Position numbers and translations under genes: made by a program
In this document: positions 35,846 to 44,579 of the stretch, in pieces
Layout: every line of letters begins with the position of its first letter
Position numbering within the stretch: position 1 is the stretch's first letter
Notes under the pieces: model-generated
What the model was told of the DNA's origin: nothing
Seen by the model: only the letters and a program-made list of their open reading frames with translations
The model's database searches: none
Origin: Armatimonadota bacterium
Lineage (GTDB): Bacteria; Armatimonadota; Fimbriimonadia; Fimbriimonadales; Fimbriimonadaceae
Length of the DNA: 64,000 bases
Direction: 5' to 3'
Assembly: GCA_018268315.1 (NCBI GenBank)
Contig: JAFDWU010000002.1
Span: forward strand, 409,115-473,114

Positions 35846-37068
35846 ACCGCCTCGCGGTTCTGAACTGCGGCCAGCTAGTCACGCTTGCGGGTCCCCCTTC
35901 TCGCCGCGGCGGGCAAATGCGCGACCTCGCTATTGTCGAGAACGGCGGTGTCTTAATCGAGGGCGATCGCATTGTGGCGGTAGGCCACTCAGCAGAAATT
36001 GATGCCGTGGGCGCCGAAATCATCGGCGCCCAGGGGCGCGTTGCGACCCCCGGCCTAGTGGATTGCCACACCCATGCCTTCGTCGGCAACCGACAAAACG
36101 AATTTCAAATGCGCGCGCAAGGGCGCAGTTACGAGGAGATCGCCGCCGCAGGTGGTGGCATCCTGAACTCGGTGAAAGCCGTTCGGGCGGCAACGCCAGC
36201 AGAAATTCGCGCGTCATTGAAGCTGCACTTGGAATGGTGCTTGAAGTGCGGAAGCACCACCGTGGAGGTGAAATCCGGCTACGGCCTGGACCTTCCAAAC
36301 GAACTGAAGCTTCTAAGGGCAATCACCGAACACGCCGGGTCCCCAAGAGCAATTCCAACCTTCCTCGGTCTTCACGCGATCCCGCCCGAGTTCAAGGGAA
36401 ACCGGGAAGGCTACGTTGATCTCATTCTGAACGAGGTCCTTCCCGAAGTCGCCAAGCAGGGACTAGCCCAATTTGCCGACATCTTCGTTGAGCAGAACTA
36501 TTTCACGCCGGGCGACGCCGAAAAACTTGCCGCCGCCTGCAAACAGCACGGGCTGAAGCTGCGAATGCACGTGGATCAACTCACCGATGGAAACGGGGCG
36601 CAGCTCGCCGTCGAACTCGGCGCGGTCAGCGCCGAGCATCTGGAGCAAACGAGCGCCGCCGGCGCGAAGAGGCTGGGCGAATCCGAGACCTGCGCCGTGA
36701 TCGTGCCCGCCAGCGTATTCGGCCTAACGAAGACAACCTATCCAAACGGCCGGCTGCTTATCGATAGCGGCGCGATTCTGGCGCTCGCCACTGATTTCAA
36801 CCCAGGCTCATCGCCCACACCAAGCCTTCCCTTCGCAATGACGCTCGCCGTCCACAGTTGCGGTCTCACCGCCGAAGAAGCTTTGACCGCCTGCACCGTC
36901 AATGCCGCCTACAGTCTTGGCCTCAGCCACGAGATCGGCAGTCTTGAGCCGGGCAAACGGGCGGACTTGGTTCTGTGGGATGTAAGCGATGTCGCCGAGA
37001 TTCCTTATTACTTCGGCGCGCCGCTGGTCCATACGGTTATCGCTGGCGGACAGCCTGTCACCCTCTAG
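35842..37068 (+). CDS. hutI: Imidazolonepropionase
   Basis: Third step: opens the imidazolone ring to give N-formimidoyl-L-glutamate. 408 residues of the amidohydrolase fold: LVDCHTHAFVGNRQNEF (HxH metal site), the GGGILNSVKAVRAA loop, KSGYGLD, LGLHAIPPEFKGN (His), HVDQLTDGNGAQLAVELGAVSAEHLE in order, and LATDFNPGSSPTPSL with the last metal Asp. Start GTG 35842 overlaps the hutG stop. Together with hutH, hutU and hutG it completes histidine to glutamate. Confidence 0.97.
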   Translation: MNRLAVLNCGQLVTLAGPPSRRGGQMRDLAIVENGGVLIEGDRIVAVGHSAEIDAVGAEIIGAQGRVATPGLVDCHTHAFVGNRQNEFQMRAQGRSYEEIAAAGGGILNSVKAVRAATPAEIRASLKLHLEWCLKCGSTTVEVKSGYGLDLPNELKLLRAITEHAGSPRAIPTFLGLHAIPPEFKGNREGYVDLILNEVLPEVAKQGLAQFADIFVEQNYFTPGDAEKLAAACKQHGLKLRMHVDQLTDGNGAQLAVELGAVSAEHLEQTSAAGAKRLGESETCAVIVPASVFGLTKTTYPNGRLLIDSGAILALATDFNPGSSPTPSLPFAMTLAVHSCGLTAEEALTACTVNAAYSLGLSHEIGSLEPGKRADLVLWDVSDVAEIPYYFGAPLVHTVIAGGQPVTL

Positions 37069-37112
37069 CTGTATCTTTGGCTTCGGTTCCTTGGTGGCCT
37101 AAGATGAAGGAC

Positions 37113-37580
37113 ATGCTTGCCTTTATCGCTGCCCTCGTTCTCACCGCCCAAGCTGCTAGCCAAAAGTCGGCCCTCGATTTCTGGGTCGGCTCATGGGATG
37201 TCTACTCAGGCAAGGACCTTGACGGCCACGACATGGTGGAAAAATCACTGGATGGCAACGCCATAACCGAACGCTGGAAAGGCGTCTCGCCCGGCGACGA
37301 AGGCATGAGCCTGTTCTACTACCGCCCGTTCCTCGGCTCTTGGAAGCAGGTTTGGGTGACGCCAGTGGGAATGTACAAAGAGAAGGAGTCGGAGCTAGTA
37401 CCTGGCGGCATCCGGTTCACGGGCAAGGCGTTCGGCCCGAAGGGGCGAACGATCGACGACCGCACAACGCTCACATTGAACCCGGACGGAACCGTGCGAC
37501 AAGTGATCGAAAGATCCAAAGATGGCGGAAAGACTTGGGAAGTTGGGTACGACGCGATCTACCGCCGCTCGAAGGGCTGA
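37113..37580 (+). CDS. Secreted DUF1579-like protein, function unknown
   Basis: 155 residues: signal peptide MLAFIAALVLTAQAASQ, then a lipocalin-like beta domain starting ALDFWVGSWDVYSG and including SLDGNAITERWKG and LTLNPDGTVRQVIERSKDGGKTWE in order, a pattern shared with DUF1579-type proteins. TTGGCT, a 17-base spacer and TAAGAT (37100-37105) form a good promoter ending 7 bases before ATG 37113. An earlier in-frame ATG at 37104 overlaps the -10 and would lie upstream of the predicted transcript start. Converges with map, leaving a 1-base gap. Confidence 0.7.
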   Translation: MLAFIAALVLTAQAASQKSALDFWVGSWDVYSGKDLDGHDMVEKSLDGNAITERWKGVSPGDEGMSLFYYRPFLGSWKQVWVTPVGMYKEKESELVPGGIRFTGKAFGPKGRTIDDRTTLTLNPDGTVRQVIERSKDGGKTWEVGYDAIYRRSKG

Positions 37581-37581
37581 G

Positions 37582-38334
37582 CTATTCCAGGGTCAGGATT
37601 TCCGGCCCGGCTTTTGTAATCGCCACCGTGTGCTCGAAGTGGGCGGAAAGCTTGCCGTCGGCAGTCTTGATGGTCCAGCCATCGTCTAGCTGGTTCACCC
37701 GGTAAGTTCCCTGGTTGATCATCGGCTCGATGCAGATGGTCATGCCTTCTCTCAGGACGTCGCCGGTGTGAGGGCGGCCGAAATTCGGGATCGCGTGCGG
37801 CTCCTCGTGTAGTTGGCGCCCGATGCCGTGACCAACAAGGTCGCGGACAACGCCATAGCCGAACGACTCCACATACTTCTGCACCGCATGAGCGATGTCG
37901 CCAACCCGGTTGCCAACCCGCGCCTTCGCGATGCCCTGGTACAAGGCTTCCTTCGTCACACTTAACAGCCTGGTGGCATCCTTCGAAACTTCGCCCACCG
38001 CGTACGTCCAGGCGCCATCGGCATGAAAGCCGTTTCGGTAAACCCCCATGTCAAGGCTGATCACATCGCCTTCCTGAAGGGGAATGTCGTTGGGAATGCC
38101 ATGGACAACGGTGTCGTTAACGGAAATACAGGTGTTCGCGGGAAAGCCGCGATAGTTCAGGAAGCTGGGAATGCCTCCGGCGTCGGCGACGATCTTGGCG
38201 GCCAGAAGGTCAAGCTGCTTGGGCGTGGTTTTGCCGGGAACGATCGCCTCCGACATTTCTCGAAGGCAACGGGCAACAACGCGCCCGTTCTCGCGAATGA
38301 TTTCGATTTCGCTGCGCGACTTTAACTCGATCAT
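37582..38334 (-). CDS. map: Methionine aminopeptidase type I
   Basis: Removes the initiator methionine from nascent proteins; two-metal enzyme. 250 residues with the five ligands in SLDMGVYRNGFHADGAWTYAVG (two Asp, given in family order), VGHGIGRQLHEEPHAIPNFG (His) and the two Glu of ICIEPMIN and SAHFEHTVAIT. VNDTVVHGIPND is the typical strand before them. ATG 38334 overlaps the adk stop (ATGA). It is the last gene of the ribosomal-protein operon here; infA, rpmJ and rpsM do not follow. Confidence 0.96.
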   Translation of the reverse strand: MIELKSRSEIEIIRENGRVVARCLREMSEAIVPGKTTPKQLDLLAAKIVADAGGIPSFLNYRGFPANTCISVNDTVVHGIPNDIPLQEGDVISLDMGVYRNGFHADGAWTYAVGEVSKDATRLLSVTKEALYQGIAKARVGNRVGDIAHAVQKYVESFGYGVVRDLVGHGIGRQLHEEPHAIPNFGRPHTGDVLREGMTICIEPMINQGTYRVNQLDDGWTIKTADGKLSAHFEHTVAITKAGPEILTLE

Positions 38335-38978
38335 GCCCGGACAGCCTTGGCAATCTGAGCGTAAACATCTTCCTGAGCAAGTCCGGCGTTGATCCGGCGC
38401 AAGATGCCGCGCTGCTCATAGTAGTTCACCACCGGCAGGGTGCTTTCGCGGAAGACGGCAAGACGCCGGATGATCGTCTCCGGGCGGTCGTCCTCGCGGA
38501 TTATCAGCTCATGCTTGCAGCGGTCGCAAATTCCGTCAACCTCAGGCGGGCGGGACTCAAGATGATAAACCTCGCCGCAGTTCGGGCAGCTTCGGCGCTT
38601 ACCGAGGCGATCAACCACCACTTGGTCGTCGACTTCCATCGAGATCACGGCCTCGATTTCCATGCCGCTGACGTCCAAAATGCCGTCAAGCGCTTCCGCT
38701 TGGGGCACCGTGCGGGGAAAGCCGTCAAGAAGGAATCCGCCCTTCGAAACATCCGGCTGCTGCAAGCGGCCAGAGATCATGCGGATAACGATGTCGTCGG
38801 GAACGAGCTCGCCGCGCTCCATGTAGCCCTGAGCGAGCGTGCCAAGCTCCGTTTCGTTGCGAAGCTCTGCTCGGAAGATGTCACCGGAAGAGATGGCGAT
38901 CGGGCCCAACCGCTCCTGAATGAGCGCGGCCTGAGTGCCTTTACCTACTCCCGGTGGGCCGACCAGAATGAGACGCAT
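38331..38978 (-). CDS. adk: Adenylate kinase with zinc-binding lid
   Basis: Catalyses AMP + ATP to 2 ADP. 215 residues: P-loop GPPGVGKGTQ (8-17), GFPRTVPQAEALD, and a lid with four cysteines in the pattern CPNC...CDRC, which is the structural zinc form of the long adenylate kinases. Start ATG, 9 bases after secY; stop overlaps map. The secY-adk-map order is the classical end of the spc operon. Confidence 0.97.
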   Translation of the reverse strand: MRLILVGPPGVGKGTQAALIQERLGPIAISSGDIFRAELRNETELGTLAQGYMERGELVPDDIVIRMISGRLQQPDVSKGGFLLDGFPRTVPQAEALDGILDVSGMEIEAVISMEVDDQVVVDRLGKRRSCPNCGEVYHLESRPPEVDGICDRCKHELIIREDDRPETIIRRLAVFRESTLPVVNYYEQRGILRRINAGLAQEDVYAQIAKAVRA

Positions 38979-38987
38979 CGAATTACG

Positions 38988-40337
38988 TTAGCTCCCATAC
39001 TGCTTCATCAGCAGGTTCGATTCAATTTGGCGCATGGTTTCAAGGGCCACGCTTACAACGATGAGAAGGGTGGTGCCACCGATGATGCTAAGGCGATAGA
39101 CGCCGGTGATCGCAGGTCCCACATACTGCACAAGCGCAATGATCGCAAGGAAGACTGCGCCCATGAACGTAATGCGGCTAAGCACGCCATCTAGGAAGTC
39201 ACGGGTCTGCTTGCCCGGCCTTACACCCGGCACCATCGAGCCCTGTCGCTTCAAGTTATCGGCAATGTCCTCCACGTTGTACTGCACCGCCGTGTAGAAG
39301 TAGCTGAACGCGAAGATCAGCGTGGTGTAGATGCCGCAGGCAACCAAGTTCTTGGGCCATCGGCCAAGCGGGTTCAGCCATTCGCCGATAGCCATGAGCG
39401 TTTCGGAAAATACAGAGCCGCGCGGCGCCATGCTGGCGAACTGGGCCGGCAAGTACATCAGCGAGATTGCGAAGATGATTGGGATAACGCCCACGAGGTT
39501 AAGCGTGAACGGCAGATAGCTCGTTCGCCCGCCTACGACCTTCGTTCCGATGTTTCGCCGCATATGCTGAACTGGAATTCGGCGCTGGGCGATGGTGAAG
39601 AAGACCGTGAACCAAGTTGAAGCAAGGAATACCGCGACCAGGATCGCGACTTGCCACCAAGCAACCACGCCATCTTGCAGACCCTGCCAAAGCCTTTCGG
39701 TCTGGTTGGGAAGCGAAACGATGATGCCCGCGAAGATCATTAGCGAGACGCCGTTTCCGATGCCGCGCTCGGTGATCTGCTCGCCAAGCCAGAGGATGAA
39801 CATCGCGCCCGCAGTCCAGAAGGACAGAACGATCAGGCGATCGCCAAGCGAGAGCGCGTGGCCAAGGCCACCAGAAAACATTTGAAGGAATCCGCTGCCC
39901 TGCAGGAAGCAGAGGGCGAGGCTGAGAAGACGAGTCTTCTTTGCCTGACGGTTGCGGAAGTCCTGGCCTCCCTCCTGCATCTCCTTCTTGGCAGCCGGGC
40001 TCGACTGCGTAAGGATCTGCATGATGATCGAAGCCGTGATGTACGGGTTCAGACCAAGGGAGAAGATGGAGATGCGCCGCAGCGCGCCACCACCGAAGGT
40101 GTTAATAAGATCGAAGAAGGCGTTGCTTTGCAGCTTCGTGCTGAGTTCCGCCGACGAGATGCCGGGGATCGGCACCGGAATGTGGACGCCCAGAACGAAA
40201 ACGCCGAACATGGCAAGAACGAACAGGATTCGCGCTCGCAAATCCTCGTCTTGCCATGCTAATCGAAAGGTTTGGCTTAGCGGAAGCGATAAACCCTTAT
40301 CGCCAGATCCGCCGTCGAAGCCACCCAGCATGCTCAC
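38988..40337 (-). CDS. secY: Preprotein translocase subunit SecY
   Basis: Central pore of the Sec translocon in the inner membrane. 449 residues, ten predicted helices; landmarks are FRLAWQDEDLRARILFVL, GIGNGVSLMIFAGI, the cytosolic loop RRIPVQHMRRNIG and FIPGVRPGK-like MVPGVRPGKQT. Translation starts at GTG 40337, which overlaps the rplO stop (GTGA). Confidence 0.96.
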   Translation of the reverse strand: MSMLGGFDGGSGDKGLSLPLSQTFRLAWQDEDLRARILFVLAMFGVFVLGVHIPVPIPGISSAELSTKLQSNAFFDLINTFGGGALRRISIFSLGLNPYITASIIMQILTQSSPAAKKEMQEGGQDFRNRQAKKTRLLSLALCFLQGSGFLQMFSGGLGHALSLGDRLIVLSFWTAGAMFILWLGEQITERGIGNGVSLMIFAGIIVSLPNQTERLWQGLQDGVVAWWQVAILVAVFLASTWFTVFFTIAQRRIPVQHMRRNIGTKVVGGRTSYLPFTLNLVGVIPIIFAISLMYLPAQFASMAPRGSVFSETLMAIGEWLNPLGRWPKNLVACGIYTTLIFAFSYFYTAVQYNVEDIADNLKRQGSMVPGVRPGKQTRDFLDGVLSRITFMGAVFLAIIALVQYVGPAITGVYRLSIIGGTTLLIVVSVALETMRQIESNLLMKQYGS

Positions 40338-40774
40338 AGAGTGATCGCCTCTCCACCTTTCGCGGCAATTGCTTCCGCAGCTGACTTACTGAACTTGTGC
40401 GCAGAGACCTTCAGCTTCTTCGTAAGCTCGCCGAAGCCAAGAATCTTCACGCCATCCTTCACGCCCGGGATAAGGCCGGTAGCGATGATCTTTTCGATCG
40501 TCACTTCTTCGCCCGCCTTGAAGAACTTCTCCAGGTCGTCCAGGTTCAGAATTGCGTATTCCTTGTGGTTAACGTTTCGGAAGCCCTTCTTTACCGGAAG
40601 TCGGCGATGGATCGGGGTCTGGCCGCCTTCAAAATTCGGGTGAATTTGTCGGCGAGCCTTCTGGCCCTTCGTTCCGCGAGTTGCGGTTTTGCCCATGCCG
40701 CTACCGATGCCGCGCGCAATGCGGCGCTTACGGAAGCTGCTTCCTTCTGAAGGATTAAACTCGTTCAGTTTCAC
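40334..40774 (-). CDS. rplO: Large ribosomal subunit protein uL15
   Basis: 146 residues. N-terminal basic Gly/Arg extension (RRIARGIGSGMGKTATRGTKGQKARR, in order) that threads into 23S rRNA, then GGQTPIHRRLPVKKGF and the C-terminal KILGFGELTKKLKVSAHKFSKSA domain. Starts at GTG 40774, overlapping the stop of rpmD by GTGA. Confidence 0.97.
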   Translation of the reverse strand: MKLNEFNPSEGSSFRKRRIARGIGSGMGKTATRGTKGQKARRQIHPNFEGGQTPIHRRLPVKKGFRNVNHKEYAILNLDDLEKFFKAGEEVTIEKIIATGLIPGVKDGVKILGFGELTKKLKVSAHKFSKSAAEAIAAKGGEAITL

Positions 40775-41232
40775 TTCTTCTTCTCCTGACTCTTCTTGGC
40801 GGGAGCCTTCGCCGCAGGCTTAGCTGCCGGCTTTGCGGCAGGGGCCCTCTTTGCGGTTGGCTCGGCGTCTTTCTTAGTCGTACTCTTTGCAGGCGCGGCT
40901 TTCTCCACGGTAGGACTCTTGGCCTCTGCCTTTACCGGCTTCGGCTCTGCCTTTGCCTTCGGAGCGGCCTTCTCAGCCTTCGGCGCGGAACCCTGCTGCT
41001 TGCGGTACGCGGCCACCTTCTGGCGGCGGCGCGGACGCACGTCGCCTTCGGCGATCGGAGTCACCTCAAGCATGTGTCGAACGTGCTGGATCATGCCCTG
41101 AATCGTAGGCGTATCCTCGTGATCGACTTCCTGGCGAATCTTGCGAAGCCCAAGTGCGGCAACCGTTGCCCGATTGCGCGGGGTTTGCGCCACCGTGCTC
41201 TTGACTAACTTAATTCGTAGAAAAGTGGGCAT
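40771..41232 (-). CDS. rpmD: Large ribosomal subunit protein uL30 with long Lys/Ala/Pro tail
   Basis: Residues 1-60 are a normal uL30 (LRIKLVKSTVAQTPRNRATVAALGLRKI region, then IQGMIQHVRHMLEV). Residues 63-153 are an added, low-complexity basic tail rich in Ala, Lys and Pro (repeats such as AAKPAAKPAAK). Most bacterial uL30 proteins end near residue 60. The tail is in frame, keeps the operon spacing and overlaps rplO by GTGA, so it is probably translated. The start ATG 41232 has AAGGAGG and lies within the end of rpsE. Confidence 0.93.
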   Translation of the reverse strand: MPTFLRIKLVKSTVAQTPRNRATVAALGLRKIRQEVDHEDTPTIQGMIQHVRHMLEVTPIAEGDVRPRRRQKVAAYRKQQGSAPKAEKAAPKAKAEPKPVKAEAKSPTVEKAAPAKSTTKKDAEPTAKRAPAAKPAAKPAAKAPAKKSQEKKK

Positions 41233-41794
41233 TGTCTGCTTCCTCCTTACGTGCTCGCTCTAGCCACGGCACCAACTCCTTCGCTTCCAGTCCTCGCTGC
41301 TTGGCAGCGGCTTCCGGCGAGCTAAGGCTCTGGAACGCCTTGATGGTGGCGTAAGCCATGTTGATGGCGTTTCGGCTGCCAAGGCTCTTCGAAAGCACGT
41401 CGTGAATGCCTGCCGCTTCAAGGCAAGCGCGCACTGCGCCACCGGCTTTGACGCCGGTACCGGCTGCCGCCGGTCGAAGAACGATCTGCGAAGTGCCGCT
41501 GATGGCGACGATCTCGTGAGGGATCGTGGAGCCGATCATCGGAACCATAAACATCGCCTTGCGGGCCGCTTCCTCAGCCTTTCGGATTGCATCCGGAATG
41601 CCTCGGGCCTTTCCAAGACCAACGCCTACGCTGCCTTTGTTATCGCCAACAACCACCAGGATGGACCAAGACATCGTCTTGCCGCCCTTGTGGGTCTTCG
41701 AAACTTTGTTTGTGCGGATCACGCGGACATCAAGCTGAGGTCCTTCGGTGTTCCTGCTTTCGCGTTTACCGCTCATGCGGTTCATCATCTTCAT
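41210..41794 (-). CDS. rpsE: Small ribosomal subunit protein uS5
   Basis: 194 residues; N-terminal dsRNA-binding-like part (VIRTNKVSKTHKGGKTMSW, VVVGDNKGSVGVGLGKA) and C-terminal domain (GTSQIVLRPAAAGTGVKAGGAVRACLEAAG region) in standard order. Located at the decoding-site entry of the 30S subunit. Start overlaps the rplR stop (TAATG); the end overlaps rpmD by 23 bases. Confidence 0.97.
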   Translation of the reverse strand: MKMMNRMSGKRESRNTEGPQLDVRVIRTNKVSKTHKGGKTMSWSILVVVGDNKGSVGVGLGKARGIPDAIRKAEEAARKAMFMVPMIGSTIPHEIVAISGTSQIVLRPAAAGTGVKAGGAVRACLEAAGIHDVLSKSLGSRNAINMAYATIKAFQSLSSPEAAAKQRGLEAKELVPWLERARKEEADNAHFSTN

Positions 41795-42147
41795 TAGAAC
41801 TCCAGCCCTCCCTCGCGAGCGCCTTCTGCAAGGCTTGCCACGCGACCGGCGTAGCGGAATCCGCCGCGATCAAACACCGCCGACTTGATGCCTGCCGCCT
41901 TCGCCTTCTCCGCCAGCTTAGTGCCAACTTCCTTAGCGCCGGCCAGGTTGCCGCCGTTCTTCATGCCCTTCTCCTGACTGCTGCAAGCCACGATGGTGTG
42001 GCCCACGGTGTCGTCGATGAGCTGAGCGTAAATATGATTAAGGCTCCGGAAAACCGCTAGGCGAGGCCGAGCGGCAGTTCCTTCGACTTTCTTGCGCAGC
42101 CGGTTATGGCGCGCAACTCTTAATTCTTCTCGAGTCTTAGTTGCCAT
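41794..42147 (-). CDS. rplR: Large ribosomal subunit protein uL18
   Basis: 117 residues binding 5S rRNA. Landmarks: [34 protein letters not shown] in family order and the closing [15 protein letters not shown]. Lies 11 bases after rplF and overlaps rpsE by TAATG. Confidence 0.97.
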   Translation of the reverse strand: MATKTREELRVARHNRLRKKVEGTAARPRLAVFRSLNHIYAQLIDDTVGHTIVACSSQEKGMKNGGNLAGAKEVGTKLAEKAKAAGIKSAVFDRGGFRYAGRVASLAEGAREGGLEF

Positions 42148-42158
42148 TCTGCCCTCCT

Positions 42159-42722
42159 TTATTTCTTAGCGGCCGCCCTCTTACCGGCTTTCAGCTTAAC
42201 GGTCTCGCCCTGATAGCGAATACCCTTGCCCTTGTACGGCTCAGGCTTTCGCACCTTGCGAATATCGGCAGCAAGCTGCCCGACCTTGGCTTTGTCGATG
42301 CCGCTTACGATGACCTGCATCGTTCGCGACTTGTCGTCCGCTTTAACTTCGAAATTCACTCCGTCAACCGCTTGAATCCTCACCGGGTGCGAATAGCCCA
42401 TGCTTAGAAGCAGGTTTCGACCCTCAAGTTGAGCGCGGTAGCCGACGCCGATGACTTCCAGCGTCTTGCTGTGGCCCTTCGTTACGCCCTCAACCATATT
42501 GTTGATAAGCGTTCGCGCAAGGCCGTGCTGGCTTCGAGCGCGGCGAAGGTTGTCCGGCCGAGTTACCTTAACGATGTTCTCTTCCTGAGCGACCGTAAGC
42601 TCGCGAGCGATCTGCTCCTTGAGCTCGCCCTTCGGGCCCTTGACGGTAACCACGTTCATCGCGTCAACCGAGATAGTGACGTTCGCGGGGAGTGTAATGC
42701 CCATTTGACCAATTCGCGACAT
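42159..42722 (-). CDS. rplF: Large ribosomal subunit protein uL6
   Basis: 187 residues, two related domains; [16 protein letters not shown] at the start and the C-terminal signature [14 protein letters not shown] followed by a basic end with AAAKK. The ATG overlaps the rpsH stop (TAATG). Confidence 0.97.
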   Translation of the reverse strand: MSRIGQMGITLPANVTISVDAMNVVTVKGPKGELKEQIARELTVAQEENIVKVTRPDNLRRARSQHGLARTLINNMVEGVTKGHSKTLEVIGVGYRAQLEGRNLLLSMGYSHPVRIQAVDGVNFEVKADDKSRTMQVIVSGIDKAKVGQLAADIRKVRKPEPYKGKGIRYQGETVKLKAGKRAAAKK

Positions 42723-43117
42723 TAATACACCTCACACAGGACTTCGCCGCCGATCTTGCGCTTGCGCGCCTCTCGGTCGGTCATCAGTCCTTGGCTCGTG
42801 GAAATGATTCGCGTGGCAAGGCCGTTTCGCAACGGCTTCAGCTCCGTAGTCTGGCGATAGTCTCGCAGACCCGGCTTGCTGATGCGATCAATTCGCTTCA
42901 GGATGGGTTGTCGTTTCTCGTCGTAGCTGACCACCATTTTCAGAAGCGGAAACTTAGCTTCTGTAGTGACTTCGTAGCCCCGAAGGTAACCCTCGGAGAC
43001 GAGAATCTTAACGATTTCTTCTTTGATTTTGCTGTGCGGAGCCTGTACGGTTATCTGCTTCGCCCGGGAGGCGTTGCGGATGCGCGTCAATAGGTCCGCG
43101 ATAGGATCGCTGTGCAT
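42722..43117 (-). CDS. rpsH: Small ribosomal subunit protein uS8
   Basis: 131 residues, binds the central domain of 16S rRNA. DPIADLLTRIRNA at the start and the C-terminal GLATRIISTSQGLMTDREARKRKIGGEVLCEVY region, given in family order. 13 bases after rpsN. Confidence 0.97.
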   Translation of the reverse strand: MHSDPIADLLTRIRNASRAKQITVQAPHSKIKEEIVKILVSEGYLRGYEVTTEAKFPLLKMVVSYDEKRQPILKRIDRISKPGLRDYRQTTELKPLRNGLATRIISTSQGLMTDREARKRKIGGEVLCEVY

Positions 43118-43130
43118 GGTTGATTCCTCC

Positions 43131-43316
43131 TTACCAGCTGGACTTCTTCACACCTGGGAGCTGGCCCTGGTGCGCAAGTTCGCGCAAACAGATTCGGCAG
43201 ACGCCGAAGAATCGGAAATAACCGGCCGCTCTTCCGCAGATGGAGCAGCGATTGTAAGCCCTGGTTTTGAACTTGGGCTTAAGCCTTTGTTTGTTTCTAA
43301 GACATTCTTTTGCCAT
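43131..43316 (-). CDS. rpsN: Small ribosomal subunit protein uS14, zinc-binding type
   Basis: 61 residues with the C-X2-C...C-X2-C zinc site (CSIC and CRIC) and the end [15 protein letters not shown]. This short C+ form replaces the roughly 100-residue C- form. Normally preceded by rplE, but here the upstream DNA holds no ribosomal gene, so rpsN is the first gene of a transcription unit. Confidence 0.96.
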   Translation of the reverse strand: MAKECLRNKQRLKPKFKTRAYNRCSICGRAAGYFRFFGVCRICLRELAHQGQLPGVKKSSW

Positions 43317-43422
43317 ATATGTTTCGTTCCCCGCCGTTCTCGAGTGGGTTCAGCGTTTCGCCTGGCTGGCGGCGCTGCTACCCTCGTGGCAGAATTGTGC
43401 GGCCCTGGTGAGCCGGAGGAAG

Positions 43423-43452
43423 ACTGTACCCGAACTCAGGCGAGTTTGGCAA
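43423..43452 (-). promoter_or_regulatory. Candidate promoter of the rpsN-map operon
   Basis: On the minus strand TTGCCA (43452-43447), an 18-base spacer and TACAGT (43428-43423) lie 107 bases upstream of the rpsN start. The 171-bp gap before rpsN has no other gene. Unlike many starts in this window this would give a leader of about 100 nt, room for a ribosomal-protein-binding autoregulatory structure. Confidence 0.4.
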
Positions 43453-43487
43453 CATCAACCCAGGTTGCAGCAGTTCCTGGGCTTGGC

Positions 43488-43979
43488 TTAGCGAGCACGC
43501 CTCTTCGCTGCAAGGGTCAGACGGATGAACGGCCCCGGCGCGGAGAGGATTTCCCACACCACCGCCCAAGTTGAGATGTGGCGCAGCCAGCTCTCGGCGA
43601 ACTCCTCGTCCATGTTTCGGATGACGATCTGAATCAGGTCTAGCTGGCCAGTGGATGCGTGGCAAAGGCACGGAAGCGCCCGCGATCGCCGACCTTGCAG
43701 CACCGCAGTTGCCGCCCGCATCACTTCAACCTCATTGGTGAGCGAGAGAACATGGGTTCCCGCCGTCGCCACTGCCTGCTCGCCGCTATCAGTTAGAAGG
43801 CCAAGCAGAACCATCTCGGCGTCCTCTTTCAAGAACTCAGTTCGGTTCAGCAGCTCTGATTCGATATCGAAGACGTCCGCCCCGATATTGGCCGGAATGG
43901 GCTTTAGCCCGAAATAGTAAGCCAACAGAACCCGGCTTTCTAGCCCGCGCAAAGCGTCCGATGGTGTTCTGCTGCTCAT
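43488..43979 (-). CDS. Hypothetical protein
   Basis: 163 residues, no family recognised. It is soluble, mainly helical and acidic in the middle (ESELLNRTEFLKEDAEMVLLGLL), with three cysteines in a short run PCLCHAS-like and a basic end AAKRRAR. Its ATG overlaps the stop of the next upstream gene by ATGA, so the two products probably work together. It occupies the place where rplE would be expected upstream of rpsN. Confidence 0.6.
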   Translation of the reverse strand: MSSRTPSDALRGLESRVLLAYYFGLKPIPANIGADVFDIESELLNRTEFLKEDAEMVLLGLLTDSGEQAVATAGTHVLSLTNEVEVMRAATAVLQGRRSRALPCLCHASTGQLDLIQIVIRNMDEEFAESWLRHISTWAVVWEILSAPGPFIRLTLAAKRRAR

Positions 43980-44563
43980 GGGCCGATTAAAGTCCGAATC
44001 TCTGAGAGGAGCAAAAGAAGGTCTTGCTGACTGACCGTAGAAGATTCAAGAAAGTCAAGGCATCGGCACTCTACCTCGGTTCGGGTTAGATCACTTGGCC
44101 ACAGATTCGCTGGCGCCTGGTTAGCAAGCTTGGGTTCCTTCAGAACGTCGGTCAGAGTCCTGTGCCAGAAGCGGAGCCGGTCGCGCTCATTCAGCTCGGA
44201 CGGCCAATCCGGGATCCGTTTCGCCATCTGCGGATAGAGCAGGAACGGTTTGTCGCTCTCGGCGGCATATTTGGCTCCATCAATCAGCTCTAAGATTGGC
44301 TCTTCGACTCTGGCTTCGAGAGCCGTAAGGTCTCGGGCGGCCGCCAATATTTCCAGGTCGGTGTAAGTCATCCAAGAGCGGTGGAAAAAGGCCCCCCGCG
44401 AACTGCCCGAGTAGCCGTGATCAACCATTCTATCGAGAACCCAGATCTGCCAGGCGTCGGTACCGAGAATGCTTCGCGCAGAATCGGAGGCGAATTCAAG
44501 CGTGATCTCCTGATCAATGAGGAGGTCAAAGAGTTCGGCAACGGAAGTGTTCTTAAGACTCAT
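43976..44563 (-). CDS. Hypothetical protein
   Basis: 195 residues from ATG 44563 (MSLKNTSVAELFDLLIDQE). The frame runs upstream to a GTG at 44602, but that would overlap the preceding gene. Helical and acidic, with aromatic clusters GAFFHRSWMTYTDLE and LRFWHRTLTDVLKEP. No known domain recognised and no export signal. Coupled to the next gene by ATGA. The 43488-44891 trio looks like one small operon of accessory genes. Confidence 0.6.
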   Translation of the reverse strand: MSLKNTSVAELFDLLIDQEITLEFASDSARSILGTDAWQIWVLDRMVDHGYSGSSRGAFFHRSWMTYTDLEILAAARDLTALEARVEEPILELIDGAKYAAESDKPFLLYPQMAKRIPDWPSELNERDRLRFWHRTLTDVLKEPKLANQAPANLWPSDLTRTEVECRCLDFLESSTVSQQDLLLLLSEIRTLIGP

Positions 44564-44579
44564 GCTACAACCGGTCTTA

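Noticed and set aside
40796..41101. Apparent 100-residue hydrophobic Ala/Phe/Gly-rich protein on the plus strand
   Set aside because: It is the complement of the Lys/Ala/Pro tail of uL30; the reverse reading of AAG/GCC-rich codons always gives Leu/Phe/Ala/Gly strings that mimic membrane helices.
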